A stretch of 64,000 nucleotides of DNA from Nageia nagi. Lineage: Eukaryota > Pinophyta. The DNA lies in the NCBI GenBank assembly GCA_050084985.1, contig JBITNC010000001.1:135160001-135224000 (forward strand), read 5' to 3'. The position numbers and the translations under genes are program-made. Positions 48,968 to 59,579 of the stretch are shown piece by piece; position 1 is the first letter of the stretch; every line of letters starts with the position of its first letter. The notes below the pieces were generated by a model, which was given only the letters and a program-made list of their open reading frames with translations, searched no databases and was not told where the DNA came from.

Positions 48968-49588
48968 TGTTAGAAAAATGGAGACTAAGACAGAACCGAC
49001 CAACCAGTCAATCGGCTAAGATGCCAGTAAATCTAAAGGATAGTTTTGTTTATAAAGCCAACCGGTCTGCAGGGCAGTTTCTTTCTCATTTCAAACCAAT
49101 TTTCAGTTGCCAAGGAGCCATGACACCTGTTTAGCAGTTGTAGAAGGGTTGGGGGTTACCTAACGACCTTCCTGATCCAACTTGGGTTTAAGTTGGGTTA
49201 GTTTGTACCTATAAATAAGAGGCTTGACTTGAGGCATGTATGTAGTTGGAATATGTGTGTATGAATGTAATTTGACAGCATTTGTGAGGTTGATTGTAAT
49301 TGTTGAGAGAGAGATTGTAGTGAAGCTTTGTTGTAACTCCAAAGTGAAGGTTGTAGCAAGGTTATGCTGCTGATGTATTGCTTGGAGGATTTGAATGCAA
49401 AAGGGTTGAAAGCTTCTTCGTGGATGTAGCCTACACTGGGTGAACCACGTTATCTCTTGTGTTTCTCTTGTGTGATTGATGTTCATGGATGTTTGATTTC
49501 AATAGTATGCTTAATTATTGTTTCTCTTTGCCAAGGACAATAAGAATTGTGAATGCTCTTGCTTATATAAACTCTTAAAATCCTAACA
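48968..49588 (+). repeat. 3' LTR of C2
   Basis: 621 bases, paired with 44345-44965. The open frame 49160-49486 on the minus strand is a chance frame in the LTR. Confidence 0.94.
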
Positions 49589-49593
49589 TCATG

Positions 49594-50226
49594 TTACATT
49601 GTCACACTTGTATTTGTTTGATAAAGTTGTCATCAAGGGGGAGAAAATGTCTAGTTGGTTTTATTGTTGTGCTAACACCCCTCATATAAAACAAATGCAA
49701 TAGTAAGAAATAAATACGAAAGATAGAATGATAAACAGCAAAGACAAATGAAAGTATTATTATTTTTTAATGCATATCAATTGGTTGATAGTGCACATGT
49801 CTTGATCTATGCATATGTGATATTCTTAGATATCATAATTGATGATTTATGTCATCTTTGTTGTTGTGCATTTATGATTTCTTGACATATTTACATGCTT
49901 TATTATGATCAGTGTATGGATAGTATGATTTGATTCATGTTGATATAAATGCATAATGCTTTTAATTGATCTTATTATAAGTTAATTATAGTTTGCAAGT
50001 TTCTTACAAGAGATTGCAGATTACTTGTGATAGCAACTATGAGATTTCATGGCTTTTGGCATTTGGATCTTCAACTTTATCTCCTTTATATAAAGCCTCA
50101 AAAGGTCTCCTTTCTCTCAAAATTGTAAAGCCTTGTTTGGCTATATGTACATTTTGTAGCATGAGTAAAGCCTCTTTGTAAAATTATTATTTTTTTAATC
50201 ATTTCCAAAATAACATTAAGAGAGAG
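49594..50226 (+). other. Element E internal region, right part
   Basis: AT-rich. At about 49634 it has CATCAAGGGGGAGAAAATG, much like the polypurine tract of element D and of other copia elements, then the purine-rich AAGAGAGAG right before the 3' LTR at 50227. No protein similarity is seen (the open frame 49993-50181 is unrecognised). Confidence 0.5.
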
Positions 50227-50801
50227 TGTTAGAATTATAATATTATTTAAGGCATTGTGTAATTAATATGCCTAGCATATTAATAATCACCTAAATTTAA
50301 TTATTAGGTGATAATGAGATTCATGCATGGTGGGTGGAATAATATTCTCCACCCAACTTAAAATAATAATTGCTAGGTGGAATAGTGTCTCCATTAACAA
50401 TTTAATGTAATTCTATATTGTAACTTAGGGTTAACTAACCTATTATAGTTAGGTTAGCTAACTACCTAAGGTTAGTTTTGAGTCCTATAAAAGGAGTTCA
50501 TTTTGTGAAGATTGGTAAGTGAAGAAGATGAAGATGGGAAGTGATTAGATCTTAATTAGTAAGATCTTAAGCATGAAAGCTATGCTTCATGATAAGGAGA
50601 GTCACCATGAAAGTGTACATTATTTGAGAGTATAGTGAAAATAAGACCTAAAGTGGAGTATTCCACGTTATGAAGAAACCATTATACATCTTGTATTACT
50701 ATGTGAGAATGTTTCTTGTGTTCTTAGTTTTTATAATGGTTGATTACTAGTTTGATGGAGATCATACAAGAGTTCTTGGGTTATGAAATCCTTCAATTCC
50801 A
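50227..50801 (+). repeat. 3' LTR of element E
   Basis: 575 bases from TGTTAG to TTCCA, paired with 37340-37924. A 10-base gap relative to the 5' LTR lies near 50604. Confidence 0.88.
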
Positions 50802-50806
50802 TCATA

Positions 50807-51171
50807 AAGAATGCTTCATGGAGGAAGATTATGAATAATACCTCATGGAGAAGGCATATTGTGATGATGTTATCATAGAAGAGAATGATGAAGAAAAACC
50901 ATGGCATGATGAAGAAGGAACACTAATGGAGGAGTGTTGTAATAATAATGACCACTCCCATGGAGTGGATGAAGATAAAAATGAAAAAGCTCAAGTGTTA
51001 TGGGATAATGATCCAAGAGAGTTCATTAGTGAAGAAGAGATGGAGGCTATTATCTCCATGCTCAAATATCACTCACTTGTAGTGGTAGAAAAGAAGAATG
51101 TAAGTTTCCTTGTTGGGGAAAAATGGAAGAAGAATCATGGAGGAGGAATCTTGTTGTGGAAGAGTCAATGA
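50807..51171 (+). pseudogene. Element D acidic region, second copy
   Basis: Positions 50807-51098 repeat 37048-37339 at about 94% with no net length change, and the same frame is open (MEKAYCDDVIIEENDEEKPWHDEE, EEEMEAIISMLKYHSL). Beyond 51098 the sequence is D sequence not seen on the left side of E (VSFLVGEKWKKNHGG) and ends at 51171. The function is unknown. Confidence 0.65.
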
Positions 51172-51296
51172 TGGTTGCTTCAAAAGAAATAATAGATAGA
51201 TATTTGCAGCCATATAGCTTCATGGGAAGCACAAAAGGTGTATGGATATCTAATCAACTAATAAAATGAAATTATGTTTTAATTATTGATTATTTT

Positions 51297-52004
51297 ATGG
51301 ATAGATGTGTTGAAGATAGGTTTGAGGCTGCAATGATGGATGGAGGATCATTTGAAGAAAAAGGAAAGAGAAGTATTTTTTGTATGAAGATAATGATGAG
51401 AGAATTGGATCATATGGATCCAAATGATGAACATAAAACCTTAGTTAGGTGTGATTTTTTGAGTGATGATATGTATGAGGTTGCATATGTAATTAGCTAT
51501 TGTATAACTATATTTTATTTGAAAATTTGTGTAGAAGTATGTGAGATTGTAGTGTGGAAAAATCATCTTTAAGAGATGGTTAATTGTAAATATTCAAGTA
51601 GAGTATTATCAGCTAAAACATGGTTTCAAAACCATGAAGAGAGTGTGAAGAAATGGTTCAAATACCATAGCGAGAGAGAGTGGTTGTTAAAAGCCACAAG
51701 AGAAGATACTTTTGTTGAAGGGGGAGCTAATCAACGAAATAAGGCACTCAAGCATGTGCATCATGAAGGATATACAATAATAATAGAGGATAGCCCACAC
51801 AAGAAGTGGAAGGAGTGTCCATATCATATTTTTCCATATTTTAATTTCTTGTTGCAAGATTGGAGGAAATGTAAACACTTGTGTTTCTTCCAACTTTGTG
51901 ATGCTTATGAACTCATGAAAGAGTTCCTTAGCATCAAGGGGGAGAATGTTGGAATATTGAGCTTCCTAGTATTTTCCCTATGTCCTAGTCCTAGTATTTT
52001 CTAA
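51297..52004 (+). pseudogene. Element D 3' open frames of unknown function
   Basis: Two open frames (51297-51572, 91 aa; 51576-52004, 142 aa) fill the D internal region up to the polypurine tract. Neither resembles a known enzyme. The second has WFQNHEESVKKWFKYHSEREW and then KKWKECPYHIFPYFNFLLQDW, and runs into the LTR. They may be remnants of a longer gag-adjacent protein or chance frames. Confidence 0.4.
51936..51946 (+). other. Polypurine tract of element D
   Basis: AAGGGGGAGAA, directly before the 3' LTR start TGTTGGAATATTG. Confidence 0.85.
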
Positions 52005-52239
52005 ATCTATTTGTCCTGAAGTAATTAAAAGTGCTACATATAATATGTCTTAGTTGGGTCCAAGTGTGTCTTAGTTGGTTCCAAGTGTGTCTCTGTTGGT
52101 TCCAATTTGTATTTGATAGTTTATTAGTCTTGAGAATATAATTCTCAACAGCTCAAGCTATCTTTTAGATCTATTCTAGAACTATATATGTATATGCTTA
52201 TTCATGGAATAATCAGAACAATCTAGCAATTGTTTCTCA
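51947..52239 (+). repeat. 3' LTR of element D
   Basis: 293 bases, paired with 35868-36138. Longer by one extra copy of a 21-base phrase. Followed by ACATA, the target duplication. Confidence 0.86.
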
Positions 52240-52244
52240 ACATA

Positions 52245-52549
52245 AAAAGTAGAAGAAGATTAGAGATCCAAGATTTTCTTAAATTAGAAGTTGATCCACA
52301 TGTATTATAATTAGATTATAATGTATTAGTATATAGAGGTTGTAAATATTATAATTATATCTATCATGAAGATATTGTGATTCAGGATTGAGCATGAGTT
52401 GACATTGCAATTAAGATAATAAAGATAAATATTGGAGAGTTTTTATTAAATATGATAATTTAGTTTTAAATTTTAATCATTTGTTTGGTATATTTCCAGT
52501 GTTGAAAGATGTCTTTGTAGAATTAAGGAGAATTCATGCTCACATGTAC
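52245..52549. other. No recognisable gene
   Basis: AT-rich sequence between element D and the MITE, without similarity I can name. Confidence 0.4.
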
Positions 52550-52558
52550 TATAATTAA

Positions 52559-53354
52559 GGGACAATGATGAAAATACCCTTATATTTTATCATAATTACA
52601 AAAATACTCTTACTTTTTTCAAAATTACAAAAATACCCCTATACCCTTATGTTTGCACTCCATAATCTACCAACAACATTCCTTCAAAGACAAGGCACTT
52701 GTATGACTGCTCCTCCCTTCCCAATGCTTTCACAAATGTATTAAATTTCATGCAGTTCTCAAATGATACTTCCAATTTATGTCTAATTGCATGTTGTTTT
52801 CTTCCATATCTCCCTCCACCACATCCTTCGTAGTTCTCATATGCATTAGATTTGAAGAGTTGCCATTTTTCATGGATGTGTGTTCTATTACATAAAATTA
52901 TAGCATATATAAATTATTTGTTGAAGGGTATTTGATATGTTTGCAAGTCATAGACTTGCATTCAATTGACTCATTTTGATTGTTGGTGTTGTTTTCCAGA
53001 TCTACTAATCTAAATTTTAATAGCCTTCTTATAGTTTACAAATAACCGATGAAACACTCTCTCTTAGTAAACATGGACATGCTTTTTACCTCTATGAAAG
53101 TGGAGTTGTGCGCATCAAGGCCCTTTTATTGCTACTCTTAAACTTCATAAAAGTTATGTTTACAATCCTATCATATTTTGGAATATTGTTCACGTACTAC
53201 AGAGTGCAAACGAAGGGGCCCCATCCTTAAAACTTTGTTGGCAGAATATGGAATGCAAATCTCCTTAATCAACATAGAGGGGATATTTTCGTAATTTTGA
53301 AAAAAATAAAAATATTTTCGTAATAAAATATAAAGTTATTTTCATAATTTTCCC
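52559..53354. mobile_element. Mutator-like MITE with long terminal inverted repeats
   Basis: The first 90 or so bases (GGGACAATGATGAAAATACC onward) match the reverse complement of the last 90 or so (to 53354). The match extends inward with gaps through a CAAA-GCATTCCATA-like block to about 140 bases. Each end is flanked by TATAATTAA (52550-52558 and 53355-53363), a perfect nine-base duplication. Nine-base duplications and long inverted repeats are the marks of Mutator-superfamily elements. The 796-base element has no transposase frame, so it is a non-autonomous (MITE-like) copy. Confidence 0.82.
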
Positions 53355-53363
53355 TATAATTAA

Positions 53364-54900
53364 TGCTACAAGAAGGATAAATTTCTGAAGGTTTCCGAAG
53401 CATTATTTTTCCTTTCAGCGTATCTTCATCTATGTGAACTTATTCTAGATTTTTACCTTTGTAATATATAAGCTAAAATCTATTTCTACATTTAAATTTC
53501 TCAAACAGAATGAGCTTAGATTTATTTCTACATGTTAAATTTTGATATTTCTGTGCTGCCTTTGCGTAGAAAGCTGGAATTGTTCGACTGCTACTGCTAA
53601 CTAACTATGCGGTTGTATTTGTAATTAAATTAAATAGACGGAATGTAGAGACTTTTAAGGGAAGGTGTGGCCAAGCTTCTCCCTACGACGACAGTAATAG
53701 TAACCAGTTAACTCTCAAGTCTTTAGAAAATTTTATTTTAAAGAATTGGCTGAAACTACCAAATCCATATGTTTTCAGAGTATCTTAAAACTTCGTGCGT
53801 CCCAAATTTGAGTTACAGTGCAGCAATCTTCATTGTTTTCATATGGATGATATTAAGAAGCCCTGACTTAGCATTTAAAGATTCTAATGATGTCAATGAA
53901 TAATCCTTTTAGATAAATTTAAAAGCGAGTGGTTGCAGGCATCTTGTCTCTTCCGATTTTATATCGTAAACTTTTCTGCTTGTCTGGAATCTGGACTTTG
54001 GCTCTTATTTTTGGATTCTAGGCTTTGGCTATTTAATGTGGATATTAACTCCATGAAAATATGTCCGGAAAGACAACTTATTATATAAAAATTGCCAAGT
54101 AATTAAAACCCAGCTAATTAACAGAATCCACTGTAACATAATATACTACTGCAGTATTAAAATTGTAGTGTGATAAGAAGCATATAAAATCTCACCTATA
54201 AAATTGAAGAAAGTTGAAGATTTGATGTCAAATGGAAACATTAAATGATTTTGTGGCTGGGTTTGATATTAATGGGTATGTTGGGTACATCATGAGGGGG
54301 ATTTAAATTTCATTTTGAATTTTAAACTTACTATTCAAGAAAAAAATCATAATTAGTTTGAAGGTGGGATTTTTATATGATAATTTTTTTTTTGGTGGAA
54401 TTATCATGAAGAATAGTTTGAAGGGTAATTCATGAAAGTTTTAATATACTTTTTCTCTTGAACTTCTTTGTCAAGTTATCAGCTGTTTGATATGATAAAT
54501 TAATGGAGGTATTTATATTTTATATGTGTCACAAATTATAATGTAATATATATATCTTAAAAAAAGTTTGAAGTGGGTAAAATATATTATGATAATCATT
54601 AAAAAAATAAAAATTACTATCCTCTTTAGGTGAAGAGAGGGATGAAGATCATCTTCCATGAATTTAAAAAAAAAAAAAAATTATAAATGTTGTTGTTAGA
54701 AAGAATGAATATAATTAAAGTTGTGGTTATACAATTTCTAAAAGAATATTAAATTATAAATTTTGTTAGAAACAACAAAACATAATTAATATTATTATGT
54801 AATTTATATAAATAAATTGATTTTAAAATATTTTGAGTTGTCATTTTACTAATTCATTTTTACTATCAAAGCTTTTTATTCTTTTTCTAGAGATGCGAAG
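53364..54900. other. No recognisable gene or element
   Basis: The longest stretch without a sign of transposon origin. I see no coherent frame. It includes a poly-A run near 54667-54681. It could be remnant host intergenic sequence. Confidence 0.4.
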
Positions 54901-54921
54901 CTACCCTCTACAATGCTAACA

Positions 54922-55760
54922 TCATATCATGCAAAGAGCATATATAACATTTTTTGGTTGTTGCACTTCATGATAACTGTCCTCTTCAACATCAACAAAA
55001 ACATGCAAAGCTGGACTTACCATCTCCAATTCATTATTTTCAAGGAAAGTTTTTGGTTGTTGCACTTCATGATAACTTTCTTCTTCAACATTAACAAAAG
55101 TCACCACCAAGGCCTTATCTATGGTTATTTTATATGATTTTTTTCCTATATGAGTTTTTACCATAATTGACCTTAGGTTAGATATATAATAGTTGCAATA
55201 ACACTTCCTTTTGATGGAGTTTATCTTTCTAATTCCACATGGTGCTTTTGGGTACTAATATTTTGCTAGTCTACCTAACTTTTCTTACAACACTAGACTT
55301 TCTAAACTGTGCATGCTACAATTACCTTCATTGGGTAATTTCTTACATTATGTCCAACTTTGAGGAAAATTAGAAATTAATAATTATTTCTTTTAGAGTG
55401 GATATCTTATATCCATTTGCCCATTTTCAACTATAATTTGATCCTCCTAGGTAGCTAGACTTTGAATTCAACTTGTTCATATAACCTTATAGCTATGAGT
55501 TTAGTTTGAGCATTTATTACTTGGTTAATTATGATCAATTTTTTAAATTATCCTTCCATTCCTTCCATAACTTTGTGGTGCTCAAATTCGAAGAGAAGTT
55601 TTGGTAATGTAAACCAAATTGGTGCTAATACAATTTGGGCAATTAAAGGGTTAAAACTTAGTTATCTTTTTTTTTTTTGTTTTCAAAAAAAAGATTTATT
55701 TTTTACAAAAATAGGATTCAACACTTAGGAAATAATTATGATATTTTTTATTTCCAAAGG
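54922..55760 (-). pseudogene. LINE ORF1-like remains (DUF4283 and zinc-knuckle type), with a repeated motif
   Basis: On the minus strand about 55650-55470 reads IAQIVLAPIWFTLPKLLFEFE, VMEGMEG, then KLIIINQ, TKLIAIRLYEQVEFKV and LPRRIKL. This is the pattern of the DUF4283 domain of plant LINE ORF1 proteins. KVGHNVRNYP near 55350 looks like a decayed zinc knuckle. The open frame 55164-54922 follows on the same strand and contains the block VEE(E/D)SYHEVQQPK twice, 32 residues apart. The LINE assignment is inference from pattern memory. A host gene relic is the alternative. Confidence 0.5.
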
Positions 55761-57130
55761 GGAACATAATTTAATTGTTTGGTATTGTCACAATCTCCAC
55801 ATGGACTTTTATGGCCCATTTTATCTCCACCCATTTTTGGATTAAATTAATATTTGGTTGAACTCCCTAAAGTTGCATAACTAAATTACAACTTGCTTGT
55901 TCTATAGATTAATCGATTATGAATTGAGAGATTTTGGGACATAGATTATCTCCACCCTTTTTAGCTTTTAAGGGTGGCCCTAAATCTAATGTAGCTTCCT
56001 ACAAAAAGAGGTTATGACAAGATCATGGTGAAACCTCCATGACTAATACCACATGGGTATGACCATAGTAAATACAGATCTTTGATAGTGACTATAGAGA
56101 TAAGCATAATAAGAAGGTAAAGTGAAGTTGTAATGAACCTATTTTTAACCTTCCTTTAAATTTGAATTTCATAAATTTTTTTATAAGGTGTATGTGTTTG
56201 ATGAGCTTGTTTTAAAACTCCAATAGGAATTACATTGATATCTTAGGGATTATTATTGGGGATTTATCATTAGCATTTTTAAACATTACAAATTACTTGA
56301 ATTTTGATAAAGGATATTTTAAATTGTTGCTAAATATTTGCTCAATTAATGCTTTTAGTTGAGTTTGGAAGTAGTGGTGTTAATGCAATTAGGGTTTCAA
56401 AACTCTATACTCATAGTAAGCTTTAAAAACTTCTTAGAGCTATTGAAGGCAATAGGTTTAAAAGGGAGGAGAGAAAGTTACTATTACCATGTCTATACCT
56501 TCTTTCTACTTGTGCATTTATGAATGGCATGGTTTGGAACCCTTTTTCATGGATTTTATTGATTTCTAATGCTTATATTTCTTTCTTTTAAGGGGATTCA
56601 TTAGTTTGTTGGGGGTTATATAGCCAAAGAAGGATTTAGCCATGGATTTTTATCAATAGTATTAGTTGTTCTCTTGTTTGACTTTGGGCAACTAGTTTTG
56701 GATTTCTTTAGTTTTCTCCATTCAAGGATATTGGTGAAACTTTTTGAAGGTAAGCTTACTTACATGTGAACTAGTTATCATGCTTCTTTTCTAAATTGTA
56801 TTCATTTTGAAGAAATCCATAAATTATTTAGTTAGAGTAATGATGTTTTAGTGATTTGTATTTATTTTGAAAATAAATACGAATTACTTAGTGACTTGCA
56901 TGATGTTTTCATAGAGTACAATAATTGTGGGTAAAAACCATTAATAATTTAGTGAGATACATGATATTATCATGTAATATAATCATGTTAGTGATATCAC
57001 AAATTGTTTGACAAGACATATGATGCTTGAATGATTTTATGGAATGCACATTCTTTGTTTGACAAAGAATACACTATTCTGAAATTATTTTTGATAAATT
57101 ACTCAATGTAAGCTTAGATCTAAGGACTGC
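55761..57130. other. No clear gene; probably internal sequence of the element ending in the LTR at 57131
   Basis: AT-rich, without recognisable protein. As it lies before a plus-strand 3' LTR start, it may be the tail of that element's internal region. Confidence 0.35.
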
Positions 57131-57193
57131 TGTTAATGCTTAAAAACAAAATTTAATTTAATTAAAATACCATTTTAGATATTTGAAATAATT

Positions 57194-59409
57194 CATTTAA
57201 TTTATTAAATAAATGCTCTTTTCTATGTGCACTCTTATCTACTTTTATATTTTATGATAACAGGTTGGTTCATCATCATAATAAGCCTAAGGAGGAGCCT
57301 TAGCACTAGACTTGTTGCCTATAAAGGTGGAGAGGTTATGTATAATCAAAGATATGACATAACATAATCTTGAATCCTTGATATGTGGTAATATACTTGT
57401 GTCATTTTGATCACTATTTCTTAATGCCACCTATCATTTCTTGATTTTGTTATACTTTGAGTTCTTCATCCCTATAATATTTCATCCATTTGTGAGTGAA
57501 ATTCCATGCATCAAAGGTGGGATTATGATATCAAAAAAAAAGATGAGGCATTCTAGAATAGTAACTGAGTGGCACTACTAGGTTCCTAGCATTAGCATTA
57601 GGTTGAGGTTAGATTCATGGATCCATAGTTCAAAGAAGCTTATCATTCATCCTCTTTTGATTAGATTATTTCTTAATTCATTTTCATAGGTAAAGTATAG
57701 GTTTGTATCTTTTGTAAATCTAGTTTTGATAGGTCAATATCAATTAGGTCATTATCATCTTTCACATCATGATTTATTATTATTTAACTATAAAAATGGT
57801 TAAATTAATATTATGTAAATAACCCTAATTATTATTATTTTGGTTATAACAATTGGTGAACATGGATTCTTTTCGATACATCATATTATCCTTCACTAGT
57901 TGTACCAAAATCCTAAGGTTTTGGATAGGACTAATCTTGCATTTCAAGTGTTTTAGAAATGGAACTTATTGAGTTTCTTACCATGGTAAATAGCTTTGAC
58001 ATTTAATACATGATGTAGAAAGATATTCATGATTTGCATTCATTATAATATTTAGAAAAACTTTGTTTAACATCATGTATGATTTGAAAACAATTTCATG
58101 AACTGCAATATTGTGGATAAATCTACAAACTATTTGAAAAAATATATAATACCAAGATAATTTCATAGGATGCAATGATTATTTCATAGGCATACAAATT
58201 AGGCATGATACTAGTATAGTTTTATGGGTTGTAATTATTGCATATGCATTATTTGTTACACATGTTTAAGTTGGTGCAAAAATAAATTCTTGGAAAATAA
58301 TTCATTTAATTTATTAAATAAATGCTCTTTTCTATGTGCACTCTTATCTACTTTATATTTTATGATAACAGGTTGGTTCATCATCATAATAAGCCTAAGG
58401 AGGAGCCTTAGCACTAGACTTGTTGCCTATAAAGGTGGAGAGGTTATGTATAATCAAAGATATGACATAACATAATCTTGAATCCTTGATATGTGGTAAT
58501 ATACTTGTGTCATTTTGATCACTATTTCTTAATGCCACCTATCATTTCTTGATTTTGTTATACTTTGAGTTCTTCATCCCTATAATATTTCATCCATTTG
58601 TGAGTGAAATTCCATGCATCAAAGGTGGGATTATGATATCAAAAAAAAAGATGAGGCATTCTAGAATAGTAACTGAGTGGCACTACTAGGTTCCTAGCAT
58701 TAGCATTAGGTTGAGGTTAGATTCATGGATCCATAGTTCAAAGAAGCTTATCATTCATCCTCTTTTGATTAGATTATTTCTTAATTCATTTTCATAGGTA
58801 AAGTATAGGTTGTATCTTTTGTAAATCTAGTTTTGATAGGTCAATATCAATTAGGTCATTATCATCTTTCACATCATTGATTTATTATTATTTAACTACT
58901 AAAATGGTTAAATTAATATTATGTAAATAACCCTAATTATTATTATTTTGGTTATAACAATTGGTGAACATGGATTCTTTTCGATACATCATATTATCCT
59001 TCACTAGTTGTACCAAAATCCTAAGGTTTTGGATAGGACTAATCTTGCATTTCAAGTGTTTTAGAAATGGAACTTATTGAGTTTCTTACCATGGTAAATA
59101 GCTTTGACATTTAATACATGATGTAGAAAGAATTCATGATTTGCATTCATTATAATATTTAGAAAAACTTTGTTTAACATCATGTATGATTTGAAAACAA
59201 TTTCATGAACTGCAATATTGTGGATAAATCTACAAACTATTTGAAAAAATATATAATACCAAGATAATTTCATAGGATGCAATGATTATTTCATAGGCAT
59301 ACAAATTAGGCATGATACTAGTATAGTTTTATGGGTTGTAATTATTGCATATGCATTATTTGTTACACATGTTTAAGTTGGTGCAAAAATAAATTCTTGG
59401 AAAATAATT
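57194..59409. repeat. Tandem duplication, two units of about 1.1 kb
   Basis: Unit 57194-58302 is repeated at 58303-59409. By eye they differ by a handful of changes, mostly one- to three-base indels. The junctions share AAATAATT (57186-57193, 58295-58302 and 59402-59409), which suggests the duplication arose through this short repeat. The only notable open frame in it (57978-58175 minus, repeated at 59061-59282) has no known similarity. Confidence 0.95.
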
Positions 59410-59579
59410 ATCAATTTTTCATTGATAAAAAAATTTCTATGGATATATAATGTACTTTTATCTTAAATTATTTGAAAACATTGGATTCATGCAAAAAACT
59501 AATGAGACCTTTAGCATAGATTGTTCCTATAAATGGGTTGATAAAAATTCATGGACAAAACATTATCTAGAATCTTGAT

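Larger units (their letters stand above)
44345..49588 (+). mobile_element. Copia element C2, plus strand, nearly complete
   Basis: A 5244-base Ty1/copia element with LTRs of exactly 621 bases each (about 21 differences by eye), perfect TCATG target duplications (44340-44344 and 49589-49593), a perfect primer site and polypurine tract. One polyprotein of about 1290 codons is broken by only one frameshift and two stop codons. It is inserted in the internal region of element E and is from the same family as C1. Confidence 0.96.
37340..50801 (+). mobile_element. Element E: LTR element without recognisable genes, carrying copia C2
   Basis: LTRs 37340-37924 and 50227-50801 (about 43 substitutions and a 10-base gap by eye, 7-8%), a primer site at 37930 and a purine-rich tract before the 3' LTR. 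Without C2 the internal region is about 7 kb with no gag, protease, integrase or RT that I can recognise. This resembles a large non-autonomous LTR element (LARD type). It holds tandem repeats at 43.36-44.25 kb and a decayed coiled-coil-like frame at 42.5 kb. Its flanks are not a simple five-base duplication: about 291 bases of D occur on both sides. Confidence 0.8.
35868..52239 (+). mobile_element. Element D: gag-only LTR retrotransposon carrying elements E and C2
   Basis: Short LTRs (35868-36138 and 51947-52239) with a perfect ACATA target duplication (35863-35867 and 52240-52244), a Met tRNA-type primer site (36141-36152) and a clear polypurine tract (51936-51946). The internal region has a copia-type gag and a long acidic region but no protease, integrase or RT. 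It is thus non-autonomous, of the TR-GAG kind (LTR elements coding only for gag). Element E interrupts it, and about 291 bases of D are present on both sides of E. The LTRs differ by roughly 12% by eye. Confidence 0.85.

Noticed and set aside
49630-49650. CATCAAGGGGGAGAAAATG as the start of a further 3' LTR
   Set aside because: It resembles the D tract, but no paired LTR is found for the sequence after it. It may be a relic within E.
37340-50801. Recombination between two different D elements to explain the duplicated segment around E
   Set aside because: D's outer LTR ends share a perfect ACATA duplication, which such recombination would normally destroy.
57978-59282. Repeated minus-strand open frame as a duplicated gene
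   Set aside because: It is repeated only because the 1.1-kb unit is duplicated; the frame is short, differs in its end between units and has no known similarity.
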